A stretch of DNA of 64,000 bases, taken from Alphaproteobacteria bacterium. Its GTDB lineage: Bacteria; Pseudomonadota; Alphaproteobacteria; Micropepsales; Micropepsaceae. The position numbers and the translations under genes were made by a program. Of this stretch, positions 25,395 to 35,965 are shown in pieces (the first letter of the stretch is position 1; the number at the start of each line of letters is the position of its first letter). Under the pieces are notes generated by a model. It ran no database searches, was not told where the DNA came from, and was given only the letters and a program-made list of their open reading frames with translations. The DNA lies in the NCBI GenBank assembly GCA_947473475.1, contig CANJBZ010000022.1, positions 1 to 64,000 of the forward strand, in the 5' to 3' direction.

Positions 25395-27092
25395 ATGTTC
25401 AAAACGCTTCTTGCCACGACGGTGGCTGCCTTCACGCTGGTGAGCGCCGCCGCGGAGGCCCAGGACCGTTCGCAGTCTCGCTCCGTGGTGGCCTCACAAT
25501 CCGGCGTCGTTGCAAGCGAGAGCGTGCTCGCATCGCAAGTCGGCGCCCGCATACTTGAATCGGGCGGCAACGCCATCGATGCGGCTGTGGCGACAAACGC
25601 CATGATGGGCCTGATCGCCCCGATGAATGACGGCATCGGCGGCGATCTCTTCGCTATCGTCTACGACGCCAAGTCCGGCAAGCTGTATGGGCTGAACGCC
25701 TCGGGCTGGTCGCCCGCAGGACTGACGGCAGATTACCTGCTGCAGCGCGGCTATAAGAGCATGCCGCAGCGTGGCATCTATTCCGCGACCGTGCCTGGCG
25801 CCGTGGAAGGCTGGGACCAGATGTTGAAGCGCTTCGGCACCAAGAAATTTGCCGAACTGCTGGCGCCTGCGATTCATTTTGCAGAGAAGGGATTCCCCAT
25901 TGGGGAAGTTGTAAGCGTCTACTGGAAGGACAGCCTGGACGCTCTGAAGGCCGATGAACCGACGGCCAAGACGTTTCTGGTCAACGGCCGCCTGCCGAAT
26001 GCGGGTGAAGTCTTCAAAGATCCCGACCTTGGCTGGTCGTACCGGCAGATCGCGGCGCAAGGGCGGGACGCTTTTTACAAAGGCGAGATCGCAAAGAAGA
26101 TTCTCACCACCGAGACAACGCATGACGGCGTCATGAAGGCGGCCGACCTTGCGGAATATAGCGCGGAATGGGTCGATCCGATCTCGACCACGTATCGCGG
26201 CTGGACGGTCTACGAATTGCCGCCGAACGGGCAGGGCATTGCCGCGCTCGAGATGCTGAACATCATGGAGCGGTTTCCGCTCAAGCAGATGGGACAGAAC
26301 TCGGCCAAGGCCCTGCACGCGATGATCGAAGCCAAGAAGGTCGCCTATGCGGACATGATCCGTTACGACGCCGATCCGCGCTTCGCCAAAATTCCGGTTG
26401 CGGGGCTGAAGTCGAAGGATTTCGCGGCTGAGCGGGCTAAGCTGGTCAATTCCAGCAAAGCGGCGTGCGATGTCGGCCCCGGCGTTCCTCCGGGTACGGA
26501 TAATGGCACGACCTATCTTTCCGTTGTCGACAAAGACGGCAACATGGTTTCGTTGATCCAGAGCAATTATTCGACGGTCGGTTTCGGCTCTGGCATTGCG
26601 GTCGGTGGCGCCGGCTTTGTGCTGCAGAACCGCGGCGGCTTGTTCACGCTCGATAAGGGCCATCCCAACGTGCTCGCCGGGCGCAAGCGTCCCGTTCACA
26701 CGATCATTCCCGCCTTCATGGAGCGTGGCGACGTGAAGGTCGCCTTCGGCATTATGGGCGGCTGGAATCAGGCCCAGGCCCACGCGCAGTTTGTCTCCAA
26801 CGTGGTGGATTACGGCATGAACATCCAAGCGGCCTTGGATGCGCCACGCTTCTCCAAGGAAACCTTCGCCGGCTGCGACGTGAACTTCGAGTCGCGCATT
26901 CCCGAAGCCACGCGCAAGGAGTTGACCGCGATGGGCCATGAGATCGTCATGCGCGGCGATTATTCATCGACGCGCATGGGATCTGGGCAGGCTGTGCAAC
27001 GCGACTTCAAAGCCAAAGTAAATCTTGGAGCTTCCGACCCGCGCAAAGACGGAGCGGCGGTCTCCGAGCTGGTAAGCTTCGCCAAGCCCTGA
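25395..27092 (+). CDS. ggt: gamma-glutamyltransferase
   Basis: A 565-residue Ntn-hydrolase precursor with a Sec signal peptide ending near AEAQ, so periplasmic or secreted. It cleaves gamma-glutamyl bonds, for example of glutathione, by autoprocessing into two subunits at T372 in DNGTTYLSVVD; that Thr is the new N-terminal nucleophile. Landmarks are ESGGNAIDAAVATNAMMGLI, MNDGIGGDLFAI, SATVPGAVEGW, ELPPNGQGIAALEMLNI and GGLFTLDKGHPN. The C-terminal IMGGWNQAQAHAQ replaces the common GGSRIPTTV-like stretch and is typical of the bacterial subgroup. GGGAGGA precedes ATG 25395. Confidence 0.92.
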   Translation: MFKTLLATTVAAFTLVSAAAEAQDRSQSRSVVASQSGVVASESVLASQVGARILESGGNAIDAAVATNAMMGLIAPMNDGIGGDLFAIVYDAKSGKLYGLNASGWSPAGLTADYLLQRGYKSMPQRGIYSATVPGAVEGWDQMLKRFGTKKFAELLAPAIHFAEKGFPIGEVVSVYWKDSLDALKADEPTAKTFLVNGRLPNAGEVFKDPDLGWSYRQIAAQGRDAFYKGEIAKKILTTETTHDGVMKAADLAEYSAEWVDPISTTYRGWTVYELPPNGQGIAALEMLNIMERFPLKQMGQNSAKALHAMIEAKKVAYADMIRYDADPRFAKIPVAGLKSKDFAAERAKLVNSSKAACDVGPGVPPGTDNGTTYLSVVDKDGNMVSLIQSNYSTVGFGSGIAVGGAGFVLQNRGGLFTLDKGHPNVLAGRKRPVHTIIPAFMERGDVKVAFGIMGGWNQAQAHAQFVSNVVDYGMNIQAALDAPRFSKETFAGCDVNFESRIPEATRKELTAMGHEIVMRGDYSSTRMGSGQAVQRDFKAKVNLGASDPRKDGAAVSELVSFAKP

Positions 27093-27175
27093 TCATCCTA
27101 AGCTGAACTATCGAACGGCCGAGGCAAAAGAGTCCACCGGGAAGCGGGTTATTCTCAGTATCCGCGCCGTGCGCG

Positions 27176-30100
27176 CTATTGCGCGGCGTTAAGGATTTGC
27201 CGAGGGCGCATGCGCGTAAAGCGGCGGCGGTCCAGATCGTCCGTCTCGGCAGGTGATGGCGCCGCGCCGCGCAGCAAGACCTTTTTCGCCTGCCATTCTT
27301 CGTTCGGCGCCAACGTTTCGAGAAATTCGATCGCGCCGCCCTGCAGAACCGCAATCGGAACGCCGTCGCGGTAGAGCAACCGGTTGCCCGTCAGTGAGGA
27401 TAGCTTCGGCCCCGGCGTCAGTATGCCCAATAAATTCAACGGATCGGCGCCGGAGACGGAAATCCAGGCGCCCGTCGGTTCTTGTCGCTTCATCTCGCGC
27501 AACGCGCCGATAGCCTCGGGCAGGGCGAATTGCTCGCCGGAAAAACCGGAGACGAAACGCCCGCCGCGAATTTCGCCGCGGCTTTCGAGACGGCGGTACA
27601 CGCGCAACAGATCGCGCCAGGGCGGGAGCCAATCGGCTTCGCGCGCCAGCAATTTCCAGAACACCACGCCATAGCGATTAAGCAGCGTGCGAGCGACGTG
27701 CTCGGCCGCTTCCGCGTCAGCGGCGGGCGAAACACCGCGCGCGGCACGCCGCGTTAGCGCCCATCGGCCGGCGTCTTCCATGCCAAGCTTGGCCCGGCGG
27801 TGGTGCGAGGACGCGGACTTACGTTCGCTCGCCGGGACGAGCAGCGCACGCAGTCCGGCAAAGCTGTCGGAATTGACGCGGCCTAAAGCCACGAGTTCCG
27901 CGAGTGCCGCTTCCACCTGAACCCGGAGCAGCCCGCCGCCGTCCACGATTTCGTCAAAGAACGAGGCGCCGTTCTCGCGGATGAAGTCCGCCACGGCCTG
28001 CGCGTGGGCGCCCGGCTCGGCAGCTTCTGTCGAGGAGGAAAGCGACGACCAAAGATTGGCGTGACGCCGCGCGAACAAAGCAATCGGCGTCGTGCGCACG
28101 GGAGAGGGCTTGTTCTCGCCGCCGGTGGCGCGCGGCTTCAGACGCGTCCAGGTGATCTGGCCGGCAAGGCAGCGGTCGTCCAGCCACGCGGGATCGTAGC
28201 CCTTGATGCGCGCAGGCAGGATTTCCGATTCCCAGGCGGCGGCCGCGCCTTCGAAGCCTTCGAGCTGATTGACCACTGTGTCCAGCGCATCAGGGCCTTC
28301 CATGCGCGTGTCCGGCGCGACGCGCTGCCAGGCCGCAAGGAAACGCAGATAGTCGCGCGCAGGGACGGGCTGAATTTCCGCCCGCAGCCGCTTGACGGTG
28401 TAGCTATGAATGCGCGCGAGCAGCCGGCGCTCGCACCATTCGTCCGCTGCTGTGCCCGGCGTGAAGCGCCCGCGCATGGCAAAGCCTTCGGCTTGCAGGG
28501 CCGCCAAGGCGCCCGCGATGTTTGCTACCGAATATCCGAGAGGAGCGGCGAGCGCGGCTTCCGTGATGGCGCCGGAACCTTCCAACCGTCCACGGATGAT
28601 TTCGACCAGCGCGTCCTCGGGCGTCCAGTTCTTCGCGGCATAGGCTTCGGGCGCCAGGATATCAGGATCGAGTTTCACATTGGGCCACAGGGCCCGGAAC
28701 TGCGGCAGGCGCTCCGCCGTAATCCAGATCGGCCCGGATGCCAAAGCCAGTTTTGCCACACGCTTTTGCTGCGCCAATTGCGCCAGCCATTCGGACCAGC
28801 CGGTATGAGCAGCAGCTTCTTCCGCGGTGGCAAAGCTGAGCCAAGCCAGCGCGTCGTGAAGTTCGTCGGCATTGGTGGCGTCGGGCCAGGCTTCCTCGCG
28901 CACGCGTTCGACGGCTTCGTCATCGAGCCGACCGATATCGGCGGCATCTTCCGGCGACAAGAAACGCCGCCCCATAACAGCCTGCGTGCGCCGCTCTTCC
29001 AGCGGGGCGTCGTCCAAAAAGGCGTAAGGCCGCGCCGACAATATTTCCATAGCCAGTGGCGACGGCTCGGTCAGGTCGCACGCGACGATACGAATTTCGC
29101 CTGCCTCTATCCGCTTAAGCAGACGTATCAGCCCCGCCAAATCCATTGCTTCCGTCAGGCAGTCATGGATCGTCTGATTGACCAGCGGGTGATCGGGAAT
29201 TTCGCGTTCGCCGGTCAAATTCTCGAAGCAGGCGATTTGATCGGGAAACACCGCGCCCAAAAGGTCTTCCGCCGCCATGCGCGCAAGCTGGGGCGCCACC
29301 TTCTTGCCGCCGCGGAAGCGCGGCTCCGCCAGCGAAATCCCGATCACCCAGCGCCAGCGGGTAGCGAACATCGGCGCATCGAGCATCGCCTGGATCAGGA
29401 TGTGTTCAACGCTGTTGGAATTGAGATAGCGCGCGACATCCGTCAGATCGAAGCTGTGCGCCGTTGTCAGCGACAGGATGATGTTGTCTTCGGTCGCGGC
29501 GGCTTGCAGCTCGAAATTAAACTTGCGGCAGAAGCGTTTTCGCAACGCCAGACCCCAGGCGCGATTGATGCGGCTGCCGAACGGGGAGTGAATGACAAGC
29601 TGCATCCCGCCTGCTTCATCGAAGAAGCGTTCGAAGACGATGGTGTCTTGTGTCGGCAATGTGCCCAGCGCCGCGCGCGCGGCGGCGAGATATTCGGTCA
29701 GCTCATAAGCGGCGATGTCGGAAAGCCCAAGCTCATCAGTCAGCCATTGCCTGGTTTTGTCGCGCGCCGGATCGTCCGTCAGCTTCGCGTCTATTTTCTC
29801 GCGGAGGCGCGACACCGACACGGACAACTCGTCGCTGCGGCCCGGCGCTTCGCCCAGCCAGAATGGAATGGTGGGTGGCTGGCCGTGGGCGTCTTCCACG
29901 CGCACTGTGCCGCGCTCGACGCGGATGATCTGATAGGAATGATTGCCGAGCTGGAAAATATCCCCGGCCATGCTCTCGACCGCGAAATCCTCGTTCACAG
30001 TGCCAATGAAATTGTTTTCCGGTTCGAGCAGAACCTTGTAATCGGCATTGTCGGGAATGGCGCCGCCCGACGTGATGGCGGTCAGACGCGCGCCACGGCG

Positions 30101-31540
30101 TCCCTTGATGACGTGGTTGACGGCGTCATGATGGATCAGCGCGCCACGCCGTCCGCGTCTTGTGCTGAACCCTTCGGCCAGCATGGTGACGATGGCATCG
30201 AATTCCTTGCGCTCGACATTGCGATACGGCCACGCGCGCCGCATCAGCGCGAACAGGCCGTCTTCGCTCCATTCACGCGCCGCGCTTTCGGCCACGATCT
30301 GCTGCGAAAGCACATCGAGCGGATGCTTAGGCACGGCAAGCTTGTCCAATTCGCCGCGACGCACGGCATCCAGCAGCGCGGTGCATTCCACCAGTTCATC
30401 GCGCGACAGCGGAAACAATCGCCCCTTCGGCGTCGCGCCGACCGCATGACCCGAACGCCCGACACGCTGAAGGAAGGAGGCGATGCCGCGCGACGATCCG
30501 ATCTGGCAGACGAGATCGACATCGCCAATGTCGATGCCCAATTCCAGGGACGCGGTGGCCACCAGCGCCTTCAGCTTCCCGATTTTCAGCCGCTGTTCGG
30601 CATCGAAACGCTGTTCCTTTGCCAGACTGCCATGATGTGCGGCGACGGCGGTTTCGCCCAGGCGGTCGGACAACTGCGCCGTGACGCGCTCCACCATGCG
30701 CCTGGTGTTGACGAAGATCAGCGTCGTCTTGTGTACTTCGATCAGCTGCACCAGACGGTCGTAAATCTCGGTCCACACCTCATTCGACATGACGGATTCG
30801 AGCGGCGAGGGCGGCAGTTCCAGCGCAAGATCGCGGGCGCGAATGTGGCCGGTGTCGATGATCTTGCAGCGCGCCTGCGGATCGGAGCCGACGAGAAACT
30901 TGGCCACCTCCTCGATGGGCTTCTGCGTCGCCGACAAACCGATGCGCGTCAGCTTGCGCTCGCACAGGGCCTCCAGCCGTTCCAGCGAGATCGCGAGATG
31001 GCTGCCGCGCTTGTTGGGCGCAAGCGCATGGATTTCGTCCACGATCACCGAGCGCGTGGTTTTCAGCATGGCGCGCCCGGATTCGGAGCCGAGCAGGATG
31101 TAGAGCGACTCCGGCGTGGTGACCACGATATGGGGCGGGCGGCGTCGTGCGCGGTCGCGGTCGGCTTGCGGCGTGTCGCCGGTGCGCACGAAGGTGCGGA
31201 TTTCGACCTCGGGCAACCCTTCGGCGCGAAGCTCCTCGGCAATGCCGGCAATGGGGGCTTCCAAATTGCGTTGGATATCGTTGGAGAGCGCCTTCAGCGG
31301 CGAGATGTAGACAATCTGGGTCTCATCCGGCAGTTGGCCTTCGATGCCCTCACGAACCAGCGTGTCGATGGCCGCGAGGAAGGCCGCCAGCGTCTTGCCC
31401 GAGCCCGTGGGGGCGGCAATCAGCACATTCCGCCCTTGCTTGATCTCCGGCCACGCTTCCGCCTGCGCCGGCGTTGGTACGGGGAAAGTCTTTTCAAACC
31501 AGCGTCTTACGGCGGGATGGAAGAGGTGGTCGGGCAGCAT
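27176..31540 (-). CDS. lhr: Lhr-type large DEAD/DEAH helicase
   Basis: About 1454 residues, the length of full Lhr proteins. RecA1 has Walker [10 protein letters not shown] (43-50), [10 protein letters not shown], motif II DEIH in VIVDEIHAL and SAT in GLSATQKP. RecA2 has [30 protein letters not shown] and QRVGRSGH. A winged-helix/beta-barrel segment and the long C-terminal Lhr-core extension follow to the end. Lhr proteins translocate 3'-5' on DNA and take part in DNA repair. ATG 31540 is used; GTG 31576 is an alternative. It is preceded by a TerB-like gene on the same strand, 57 bases away. A long antisense open frame across it is a codon-bias shadow. Confidence 0.93.
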   Translation of the reverse strand: MLPDHLFHPAVRRWFEKTFPVPTPAQAEAWPEIKQGRNVLIAAPTGSGKTLAAFLAAIDTLVREGIEGQLPDETQIVYISPLKALSNDIQRNLEAPIAGIAEELRAEGLPEVEIRTFVRTGDTPQADRDRARRRPPHIVVTTPESLYILLGSESGRAMLKTTRSVIVDEIHALAPNKRGSHLAISLERLEALCERKLTRIGLSATQKPIEEVAKFLVGSDPQARCKIIDTGHIRARDLALELPPSPLESVMSNEVWTEIYDRLVQLIEVHKTTLIFVNTRRMVERVTAQLSDRLGETAVAAHHGSLAKEQRFDAEQRLKIGKLKALVATASLELGIDIGDVDLVCQIGSSRGIASFLQRVGRSGHAVGATPKGRLFPLSRDELVECTALLDAVRRGELDKLAVPKHPLDVLSQQIVAESAAREWSEDGLFALMRRAWPYRNVERKEFDAIVTMLAEGFSTRRGRRGALIHHDAVNHVIKGRRGARLTAITSGGAIPDNADYKVLLEPENNFIGTVNEDFAVESMAGDIFQLGNHSYQIIRVERGTVRVEDAHGQPPTIPFWLGEAPGRSDELSVSVSRLREKIDAKLTDDPARDKTRQWLTDELGLSDIAAYELTEYLAAARAALGTLPTQDTIVFERFFDEAGGMQLVIHSPFGSRINRAWGLALRKRFCRKFNFELQAAATEDNIILSLTTAHSFDLTDVARYLNSNSVEHILIQAMLDAPMFATRWRWVIGISLAEPRFRGGKKVAPQLARMAAEDLLGAVFPDQIACFENLTGEREIPDHPLVNQTIHDCLTEAMDLAGLIRLLKRIEAGEIRIVACDLTEPSPLAMEILSARPYAFLDDAPLEERRTQAVMGRRFLSPEDAADIGRLDDEAVERVREEAWPDATNADELHDALAWLSFATAEEAAAHTGWSEWLAQLAQQKRVAKLALASGPIWITAERLPQFRALWPNVKLDPDILAPEAYAAKNWTPEDALVEIIRGRLEGSGAITEAALAAPLGYSVANIAGALAALQAEGFAMRGRFTPGTAADEWCERRLLARIHSYTVKRLRAEIQPVPARDYLRFLAAWQRVAPDTRMEGPDALDTVVNQLEGFEGAAAAWESEILPARIKGYDPAWLDDRCLAGQITWTRLKPRATGGENKPSPVRTTPIALFARRHANLWSSLSSSTEAAEPGAHAQAVADFIRENGASFFDEIVDGGGLLRVQVEAALAELVALGRVNSDSFAGLRALLVPASERKSASSHHRRAKLGMEDAGRWALTRRAARGVSPAADAEAAEHVARTLLNRYGVVFWKLLAREADWLPPWRDLLRVYRRLESRGEIRGGRFVSGFSGEQFALPEAIGALREMKRQEPTGAWISVSGADPLNLLGILTPGPKLSSLTGNRLLYRDGVPIAVLQGGAIEFLETLAPNEEWQAKKVLLRGAAPSPAETDDLDRRRFTRMRPRQILNAAQ

Positions 31541-31597
31541 GGATGAGAATATAAGGTGAACGCGCCCGCGTTTCACCCTAAATCGAGACCGCTCGCC

Positions 31598-32053
31598 TTA
31601 ATGTTGAAGCCGGGCCAGAACGCGCTGGCGGGCCGCCACGCGGTCGGCATCCGACACATATATAAGGCCGGCGATACGGCGGACGAGGGCGTCCTCCTCC
31701 GGGTCCAGCACGCCGTCGGCGTAAACGACTTCCCACAACATTTCGATCAGCCGAACCCGCTGTTCGGGCGACATGCGTTCCACCGCAAGCCGCGTGAACG
31801 GATGAAGCTGAGACGTGCGGTCGGCGGTGGCTTCCGCCTGAGCCAGCAGTTCGCGCGTCTCTTCGGGCGTAAGCTCGAATTTGGCGGTAAGCAGATGCTC
31901 GATCTTTTCCCTTTCCACCCCATCGAAGGTGTCGTCGCGGCGCGCGGCCTCGACGAGCAGAACGGCGACGGCGGTTTGCAACTCATCGCGCCCCACGGGT
32001 TGGGTGTTGGGAGCGACCAGAAATTTCCGGATTTGAGAGAGTGATTTCAGCAT
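31598..32053 (-). CDS. TerB-like protein
   Basis: A 151-residue all-helical soluble protein matching the TerB / DjlA-N fold. It contains DELQTAVAVLLVEAARRDDTFDGVEREKIEHLL and LIEMLWEVVYADGVLDPEEDALVRRIAGLIYVSD, each with the acidic EF-like turn typical of the family. TerB proteins were named for tellurite resistance and may bind metals, but in alphaproteobacteria most have no proved function. The start chosen is ATG 32053. It probably shares a transcript with lhr and is divergent from dinB. Confidence 0.75.
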   Translation of the reverse strand: MLKSLSQIRKFLVAPNTQPVGRDELQTAVAVLLVEAARRDDTFDGVEREKIEHLLTAKFELTPEETRELLAQAEATADRTSQLHPFTRLAVERMSPEQRVRLIEMLWEVVYADGVLDPEEDALVRRIAGLIYVSDADRVAARQRVLARLQH

Positions 32054-32149
32054 GGGGGATAGATAGCCCGCCACTCGCGCTTTGGGCAATGAAATGCACG
32101 ATAGAATTAACGGGTGCGTTAGAATGGCCGCAGCACGTTTGGGATTCGT

Positions 32150-33409
32150 ATGGGCGCGTTCTGCCGGGACTGTCTGGCCGATGCCGCGGAGGAGGATCGT
32201 TCCTGTCCGCGTTGCAGCAGCGCGCGCATACTGGCGCATCCCGAGTTGGACGATCTTTCGATCGCGCATGTCGATTGCGATGCATTTTATGCGGCCGTGG
32301 AAATCCGTGACGATCCTTCGCTGTTAGGCAAGGCGGTGATTGTCGGCGGCGGCAGCCAGCGTGGCGTGGTGACGACGGCCAGCTATGAAGCGCGGAAATT
32401 CGGGGTGAAGTCGGCGATGCCGATGTTTCAGGCGAGGAAGCTTTGCCCCCATGCCATTGTGATTCCGCCGCAGATGGCAAAATACGCCGCCGTGGCGCGG
32501 GATATCCGAGCGCTGCTGACGGCGCTGACACCGATGGTCGAGCCGCTTTCTTTGGATGAGGCCTATCTCGATCTATCGGGCACCACACGGCTGCACGGCA
32601 TGGCGCCGGCCAAGACCATGGCCGCGCTAACGAGCCGTATCGATAAGGAGATCGGTATCTCCGTGTCGGTGGGGCTGTCCTACAACAAGTTTCTGGCCAA
32701 GCTTGCGTCCGATCTGAAAAAGCCGCGCGGCTTTGCCGTCATCGGGCGCGCTGAGGCTGTCAGCTTCTTGTCGGACAAGCCGGTGGGAATGATCCGTGGC
32801 GTCGGCCCGGTGCTGGAAAAGCGCTTGTCAAAGGATGGCATCGCGCGGATCGGGCAGCTTCAGGTGATGACCGCGCGGATGCTGGCAGATCGCTACGGGG
32901 AAACGGGATTGTGGCTGCATCGCTTGGCGAACGGCGAAGACAGACGCGGGATTGAGCCGGAAGGCGAGGCGAAAAGCATCTCCGCAGAGACCACCTTCGA
33001 GCGCGACATTGCCGCGTTCGCGGAGCTGGAGCGCATTTTGTGGGACCAAGCCGAGCGGGTGTCGGCGCGCGCCAAAGCGGACGAACTCGGCGGGCGCACG
33101 GTCACGCTGAAACTGAAAACGGCGGCGTTTCGGATTGTCACGCGCAGCGCGAGTTTGGAAGCGCCGACGCAATTGTCCGACGTGATCTTCCGCGTCAGCC
33201 GGACATTGCTGCAACGCGAAGCGAAGGGCACGCCGTATCGCTTGCTCGGCGTGGGCCTCAACCAAATCAGACCGGCGGTGGAATGTGATCCGCCTGATTT
33301 TCTGGACACCGGTGCGGGCCGCCGCGCCGCCGCCGAACGCGCCATCGACAGCGTCCGTGCCAAGTTCGGCCGTGCCTCGGTCGTCAAAGGCCGCAGCTTT
33401 CGAGATTAG
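32150..33409 (+). CDS. dinB: DNA polymerase IV with N-terminal zinc-knuckle extension
   Basis: A 419-residue Y-family polymerase for translesion synthesis. The palm has the catalytic acidics in AHVDCDAFYAAVE and SLDEAYLDLSG. HhH and little-finger parts follow (RGVGPVLEKRLSKDGI, ETTFERD). Residues 4-22 hold two Cys pairs, CRDC and CPRC, a likely zinc knuckle found in several alphaproteobacterial DinB proteins. ATG 32150 has TGGGA upstream. Unlike short DinB, the extension precedes the usual HVDCD start. It is divergent from the TerB-Lhr genes, and a long palindrome follows. Confidence 0.93.
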   Translation: MGAFCRDCLADAAEEDRSCPRCSSARILAHPELDDLSIAHVDCDAFYAAVEIRDDPSLLGKAVIVGGGSQRGVVTTASYEARKFGVKSAMPMFQARKLCPHAIVIPPQMAKYAAVARDIRALLTALTPMVEPLSLDEAYLDLSGTTRLHGMAPAKTMAALTSRIDKEIGISVSVGLSYNKFLAKLASDLKKPRGFAVIGRAEAVSFLSDKPVGMIRGVGPVLEKRLSKDGIARIGQLQVMTARMLADRYGETGLWLHRLANGEDRRGIEPEGEAKSISAETTFERDIAAFAELERILWDQAERVSARAKADELGGRTVTLKLKTAAFRIVTRSASLEAPTQLSDVIFRVSRTLLQREAKGTPYRLLGVGLNQIRPAVECDPPDFLDTGAGRRAAAERAIDSVRAKFGRASVVKGRSFRD

Positions 33410-33410
33410 G

Positions 33411-33561
33411 ATCACCTCCACCTTGCGGGTAGGTCGAAATGCTGAAGCGGCTTCAGCCGCGAGGCATTTCGGGTGGGGGGGATTGTTCCGGTTAGCTTCC
33501 CCCCCACCCGAAATTGCTCGCTGCGCTCCCAATTTCGACCTCCCCACAAGGTGGAGGTGAT
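33411..33561. repeat. 151-bp cruciform-forming palindromic element
   Basis: The outer arms are a perfect 15-bp pair, ATCACCTCCACCTTG and CAAGGTGGAGGTGAT, extended by GGTCGAAAT / ATTTCGACC. Inside lies a 17-bp pair ATTTCGGGTGGGGGGGA / TCCCCCCCACCCGAAAT (33466-33482 with 33498-33514) and a small GCTGAAGC / GCTTCAGC hairpin. It starts two bases after the dinB stop. It could terminate dinB transcription or be a non-autonomous mobile palindrome. Confidence 0.85.
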
Positions 33562-33656
33562 GATTGCGCTAGTTCTCCCGTATTTCGGGCGTTTTTTACG
33601 CCGTTGTCAGGACCAGGACTGTCCTCTAGCCTCACGCAAAACAACAGGAGGGGATT

Positions 33657-33953
33657 ATGCCTAAGGCTTATTGGATCACGACCTATCGTTCCATTTCGAA
33701 TCCGGATGCCGTTGCGGCATATGCCAAAATTGCGGGGCCGGCATTGGCGGCGCAGGGCGGGCGGTTCATCGCGCGCGGCATGCCGACGAAGACGATGGAA
33801 CAGGGACTGATGCAGCGCACGGTCATTATCGAGTTTCCCAGCGCCGAAGCGGCGGCGAGCGCCTATGCCAGCCCGTCTTATAGGGAAGCCTTGGACGCAC
33901 TTGGCACCAATTCGTGCGAGCGCGACATCCGCGTGATCGAAGCGGTCGAATAG
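33657..33953 (+). CDS. DUF1330-family protein
   Basis: A 98-residue dimeric-barrel-type protein. Landmarks are KAYWITTYRSISNPDAVAAY, GGRFIARGMP and TVIIEFPSAEAAASAYASPSYREA. DUF1330 proteins are small soluble proteins near catabolic genes, with no settled reaction. AGGAGGGG precedes ATG 33657. The stop is two bases before the next GTG, so it leads a three-gene operon with the PhyH-like and TctC-like genes. Confidence 0.85.
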   Translation: MPKAYWITTYRSISNPDAVAAYAKIAGPALAAQGGRFIARGMPTKTMEQGLMQRTVIIEFPSAEAAASAYASPSYREALDALGTNSCERDIRVIEAVE

Positions 33954-33955
33954 CC

Positions 33956-34807
33956 GTGCCCAAACGCCTGACGTTAGCTCAGGTGGAGAATTACCGGCGA
34001 GATGGTTTCATCTCGCCGGTCCGCATGATCTCGGCGGAAGCCGCGGCGGATACGCGCCGGGCGCTGGAAGCGATGGAAGAGTCGCAAGGCGGCGCATTGC
34101 GCGGGACCGTGCGGACCAAGCTCTATCTGCGTTTTCCCTGGGCGTACGCGTTGGGCACGCATCCCGCCATTCTGGATGTGGTGGAAGACCTCATCGGCCC
34201 CGACATTCTGCTCTACCAAAACACGGTGTGGGCAAAGAGCGCGGATGAAAGCTCCTATGTGAGCTTCCATCAGGACAATACCTATTTCGGGCACACGCCC
34301 TGCGAGGTCGTGAGCGTGTGGCTGGCTCTGACGCCGTCGAAGCCTGAGAGCGGTTCGATGCGGTTTCTGGCGGGATCGCACAGGCTTGGACAATTGCCGG
34401 TGCGCTATGAAGTCGAGCAGCGCAACATGCTGTCCAGCGGCCAGCGCGTCGACGCCGATTTGTCCGGCTTCACGGCTGTGCCGACTTCGCTCGAACCCGG
34501 CGAGGCGTCTCTGCATCATGGGTTGCTGGTACATGGTTCACCGCCCAACACAGCAATCGAGCGGCGTATCGGCGTGACCTTCGTCTATCATTCGCCTGCG
34601 CTGACGCAAGTAGGCGCGCTGAAGACGAGCGCGCTGCTGGTGCGTGGGCAGGACCGCTACGGCTATTTTGAATTGGAACAGCCGCCGCTCTCCGCCGACG
34701 ATCCCGCAACGATCATGCGGCATGAGCGTGGGGCAGCCCTCTATCGCGCCAAAGCGGAAGAGCTCGGCAATCACACCATCACGCGGCACGACACAGTGGG
34801 GGCGTGA
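33956..34807 (+). CDS. phytanoyl-CoA dioxygenase-family oxygenase
   Basis: A 283-residue Fe(II)/2-oxoglutarate dioxygenase-like protein. The HxD pair is H105-x-D107 in SFHQDNTYFG, the distal His is in SLHHGLLVHGSPPN, and the 2-oxoglutarate-binding Arg follows in IERRIGVTF. All metal ligands appear intact, so it is likely active. Family members hydroxylate fatty acids, ectoine or natural products; no substrate can be assigned here. GTG 33956 gives the expected N-terminus and lies two bases after the DUF1330 stop. The stop overlaps the next start by one base. Confidence 0.83.
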   Translation: MPKRLTLAQVENYRRDGFISPVRMISAEAAADTRRALEAMEESQGGALRGTVRTKLYLRFPWAYALGTHPAILDVVEDLIGPDILLYQNTVWAKSADESSYVSFHQDNTYFGHTPCEVVSVWLALTPSKPESGSMRFLAGSHRLGQLPVRYEVEQRNMLSSGQRVDADLSGFTAVPTSLEPGEASLHHGLLVHGSPPNTAIERRIGVTFVYHSPALTQVGALKTSALLVRGQDRYGYFELEQPPLSADDPATIMRHERGAALYRAKAEELGNHTITRHDTVGA

Positions 34808-35826
34808 TGCGCGCCTCCTTTATATCCGCCGTACTGGCCATCGCGGTCGCTGCGTCGTCCGCGGAGGCGGCAACGCCTGCGGACTTTTATAAAGGGCGCA
34901 CGGTCCAGCTCATCGTCGGGTTCAGCGCTGGCGGCGGCTACGATCTGTATGCGCGCGTGCTGGCGCGTCATATGGGCCAGCACATTCCGGGTAATCCCGC
35001 GGTCGTGCCGCAAAACATGCCGGGGGCGGGTTCGGTCAAGGCCGCCAATTATCTGTATAGCGTTGCGCCCAAGGACGGCGCCGTGTTCGGCATTTTCGAC
35101 CGCGGCCTGCCGATGGAGCGTCTGCTCGGCCGCACGGAAGGCCAGCAATTCGACGCGACGAAATTCACCTGGATCGGCAGCGTTACGGATGAACCGGCGG
35201 TCTGCGGTTTTTCCGCGAAGTCCGGCATCCGTTCCTGGCAGGACATGAAGACCAAGCCCTTCAAAGTCGGCGGGGCGGGCGCTACGGCGGACGACGAAAT
35301 CTATCCGGCGGTGTTGAAGAACATGTTTCATGTGCCGGTGCGCGTGGTGTCGGGATTTCCCGGCCGCGCCGAAACGGTGTTGTCCATTCAGCGTGGCGAA
35401 ATCGATGGCCTGTGCGGGTGGTCGTGGTCGAGCCTGATGAGCCGCGACAAGCAGCTTCTGGATTCCAAGCAGATCACCATCGCGCTGGAACTGGGCGTCG
35501 ACAAAGCGTTGGATTTGCCCGGCGTGCCGCTACTCGGCGATCTGACGGATGACGCAAAGCAGAAGGCAGCGTTGAAGCTGATCTTCTCGCGGCTAACCGT
35601 GGCGCGCCCCTTTGCAGCGCCGCCCGGACTTCCGGCGGACCGCACCAAGGTCCTGCGCGATGCCTTCGACGCTACGATGAAGGACCCGGCGTTCGTGGCT
35701 GAGATGAGAAAATTGGCGCTGGACGTGCGCCCGCAAACCGGCACGAAAGTCGAGCAATTGGTGCGCGAGGTCTACGCCTACCCACCCGACGTCGTGAAAC
35801 TCGCCGCCGACTCCATCCGCAAATAG
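34807..35826 (+). CDS. TctC-like solute-binding protein (Bug family)
   Basis: A 339-residue periplasmic binding protein with a Sec leader ending near AEAA. The N-terminal ADFYKGRTVQLIVGFSAGGG, ARVLARHMGQHIPGNPAVV and NMPGAGSVKAANYLY segments are characteristic of tripartite tricarboxylate transporter receptors. No TctA or TctB membrane gene is nearby, a common situation for orphan Bug proteins, which may sense or deliver carboxylates. The ATG overlaps the previous stop (TGATG), so it is coupled to the dioxygenase gene. Confidence 0.82.
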   Translation: MRASFISAVLAIAVAASSAEAATPADFYKGRTVQLIVGFSAGGGYDLYARVLARHMGQHIPGNPAVVPQNMPGAGSVKAANYLYSVAPKDGAVFGIFDRGLPMERLLGRTEGQQFDATKFTWIGSVTDEPAVCGFSAKSGIRSWQDMKTKPFKVGGAGATADDEIYPAVLKNMFHVPVRVVSGFPGRAETVLSIQRGEIDGLCGWSWSSLMSRDKQLLDSKQITIALELGVDKALDLPGVPLLGDLTDDAKQKAALKLIFSRLTVARPFAAPPGLPADRTKVLRDAFDATMKDPAFVAEMRKLALDVRPQTGTKVEQLVREVYAYPPDVVKLAADSIRK

Positions 35827-35902
35827 CTCCTCCCCTGCGTAGCGTAGCGAAGCGGGGGAGGGGGACCGCGAAGCGGTGGAGGGGGCGGCGGCAGCGCAGC
35901 GG
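35827..35902. repeat. GC-rich CCTCCCC/GGGGAGG intergenic repeat
   Basis: CTCCTCCCCTGCG...GCGGGGGAGGGG and CGCGAAGCGG form stem-loops. The sequence resembles a dispersed intergenic repeat of GC-rich alphaproteobacteria, and a related block occurs at 36384-36455 on the other side of the cupin gene. Confidence 0.6.
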
Positions 35903-35965
35903 CCATGTCCGATGACGCCGATATGCTTTATCCTTCCCGAACAAATAGACCCGTGGGAGGGATCG

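Noticed and set aside
28004-31546. A 1180-codon plus-strand open frame opposite lhr
   Set aside because: It is antisense to a fully recognisable Lhr helicase, has Arg/Gly/Gln-rich composition typical of reversed GC-rich coding DNA, and no domain.
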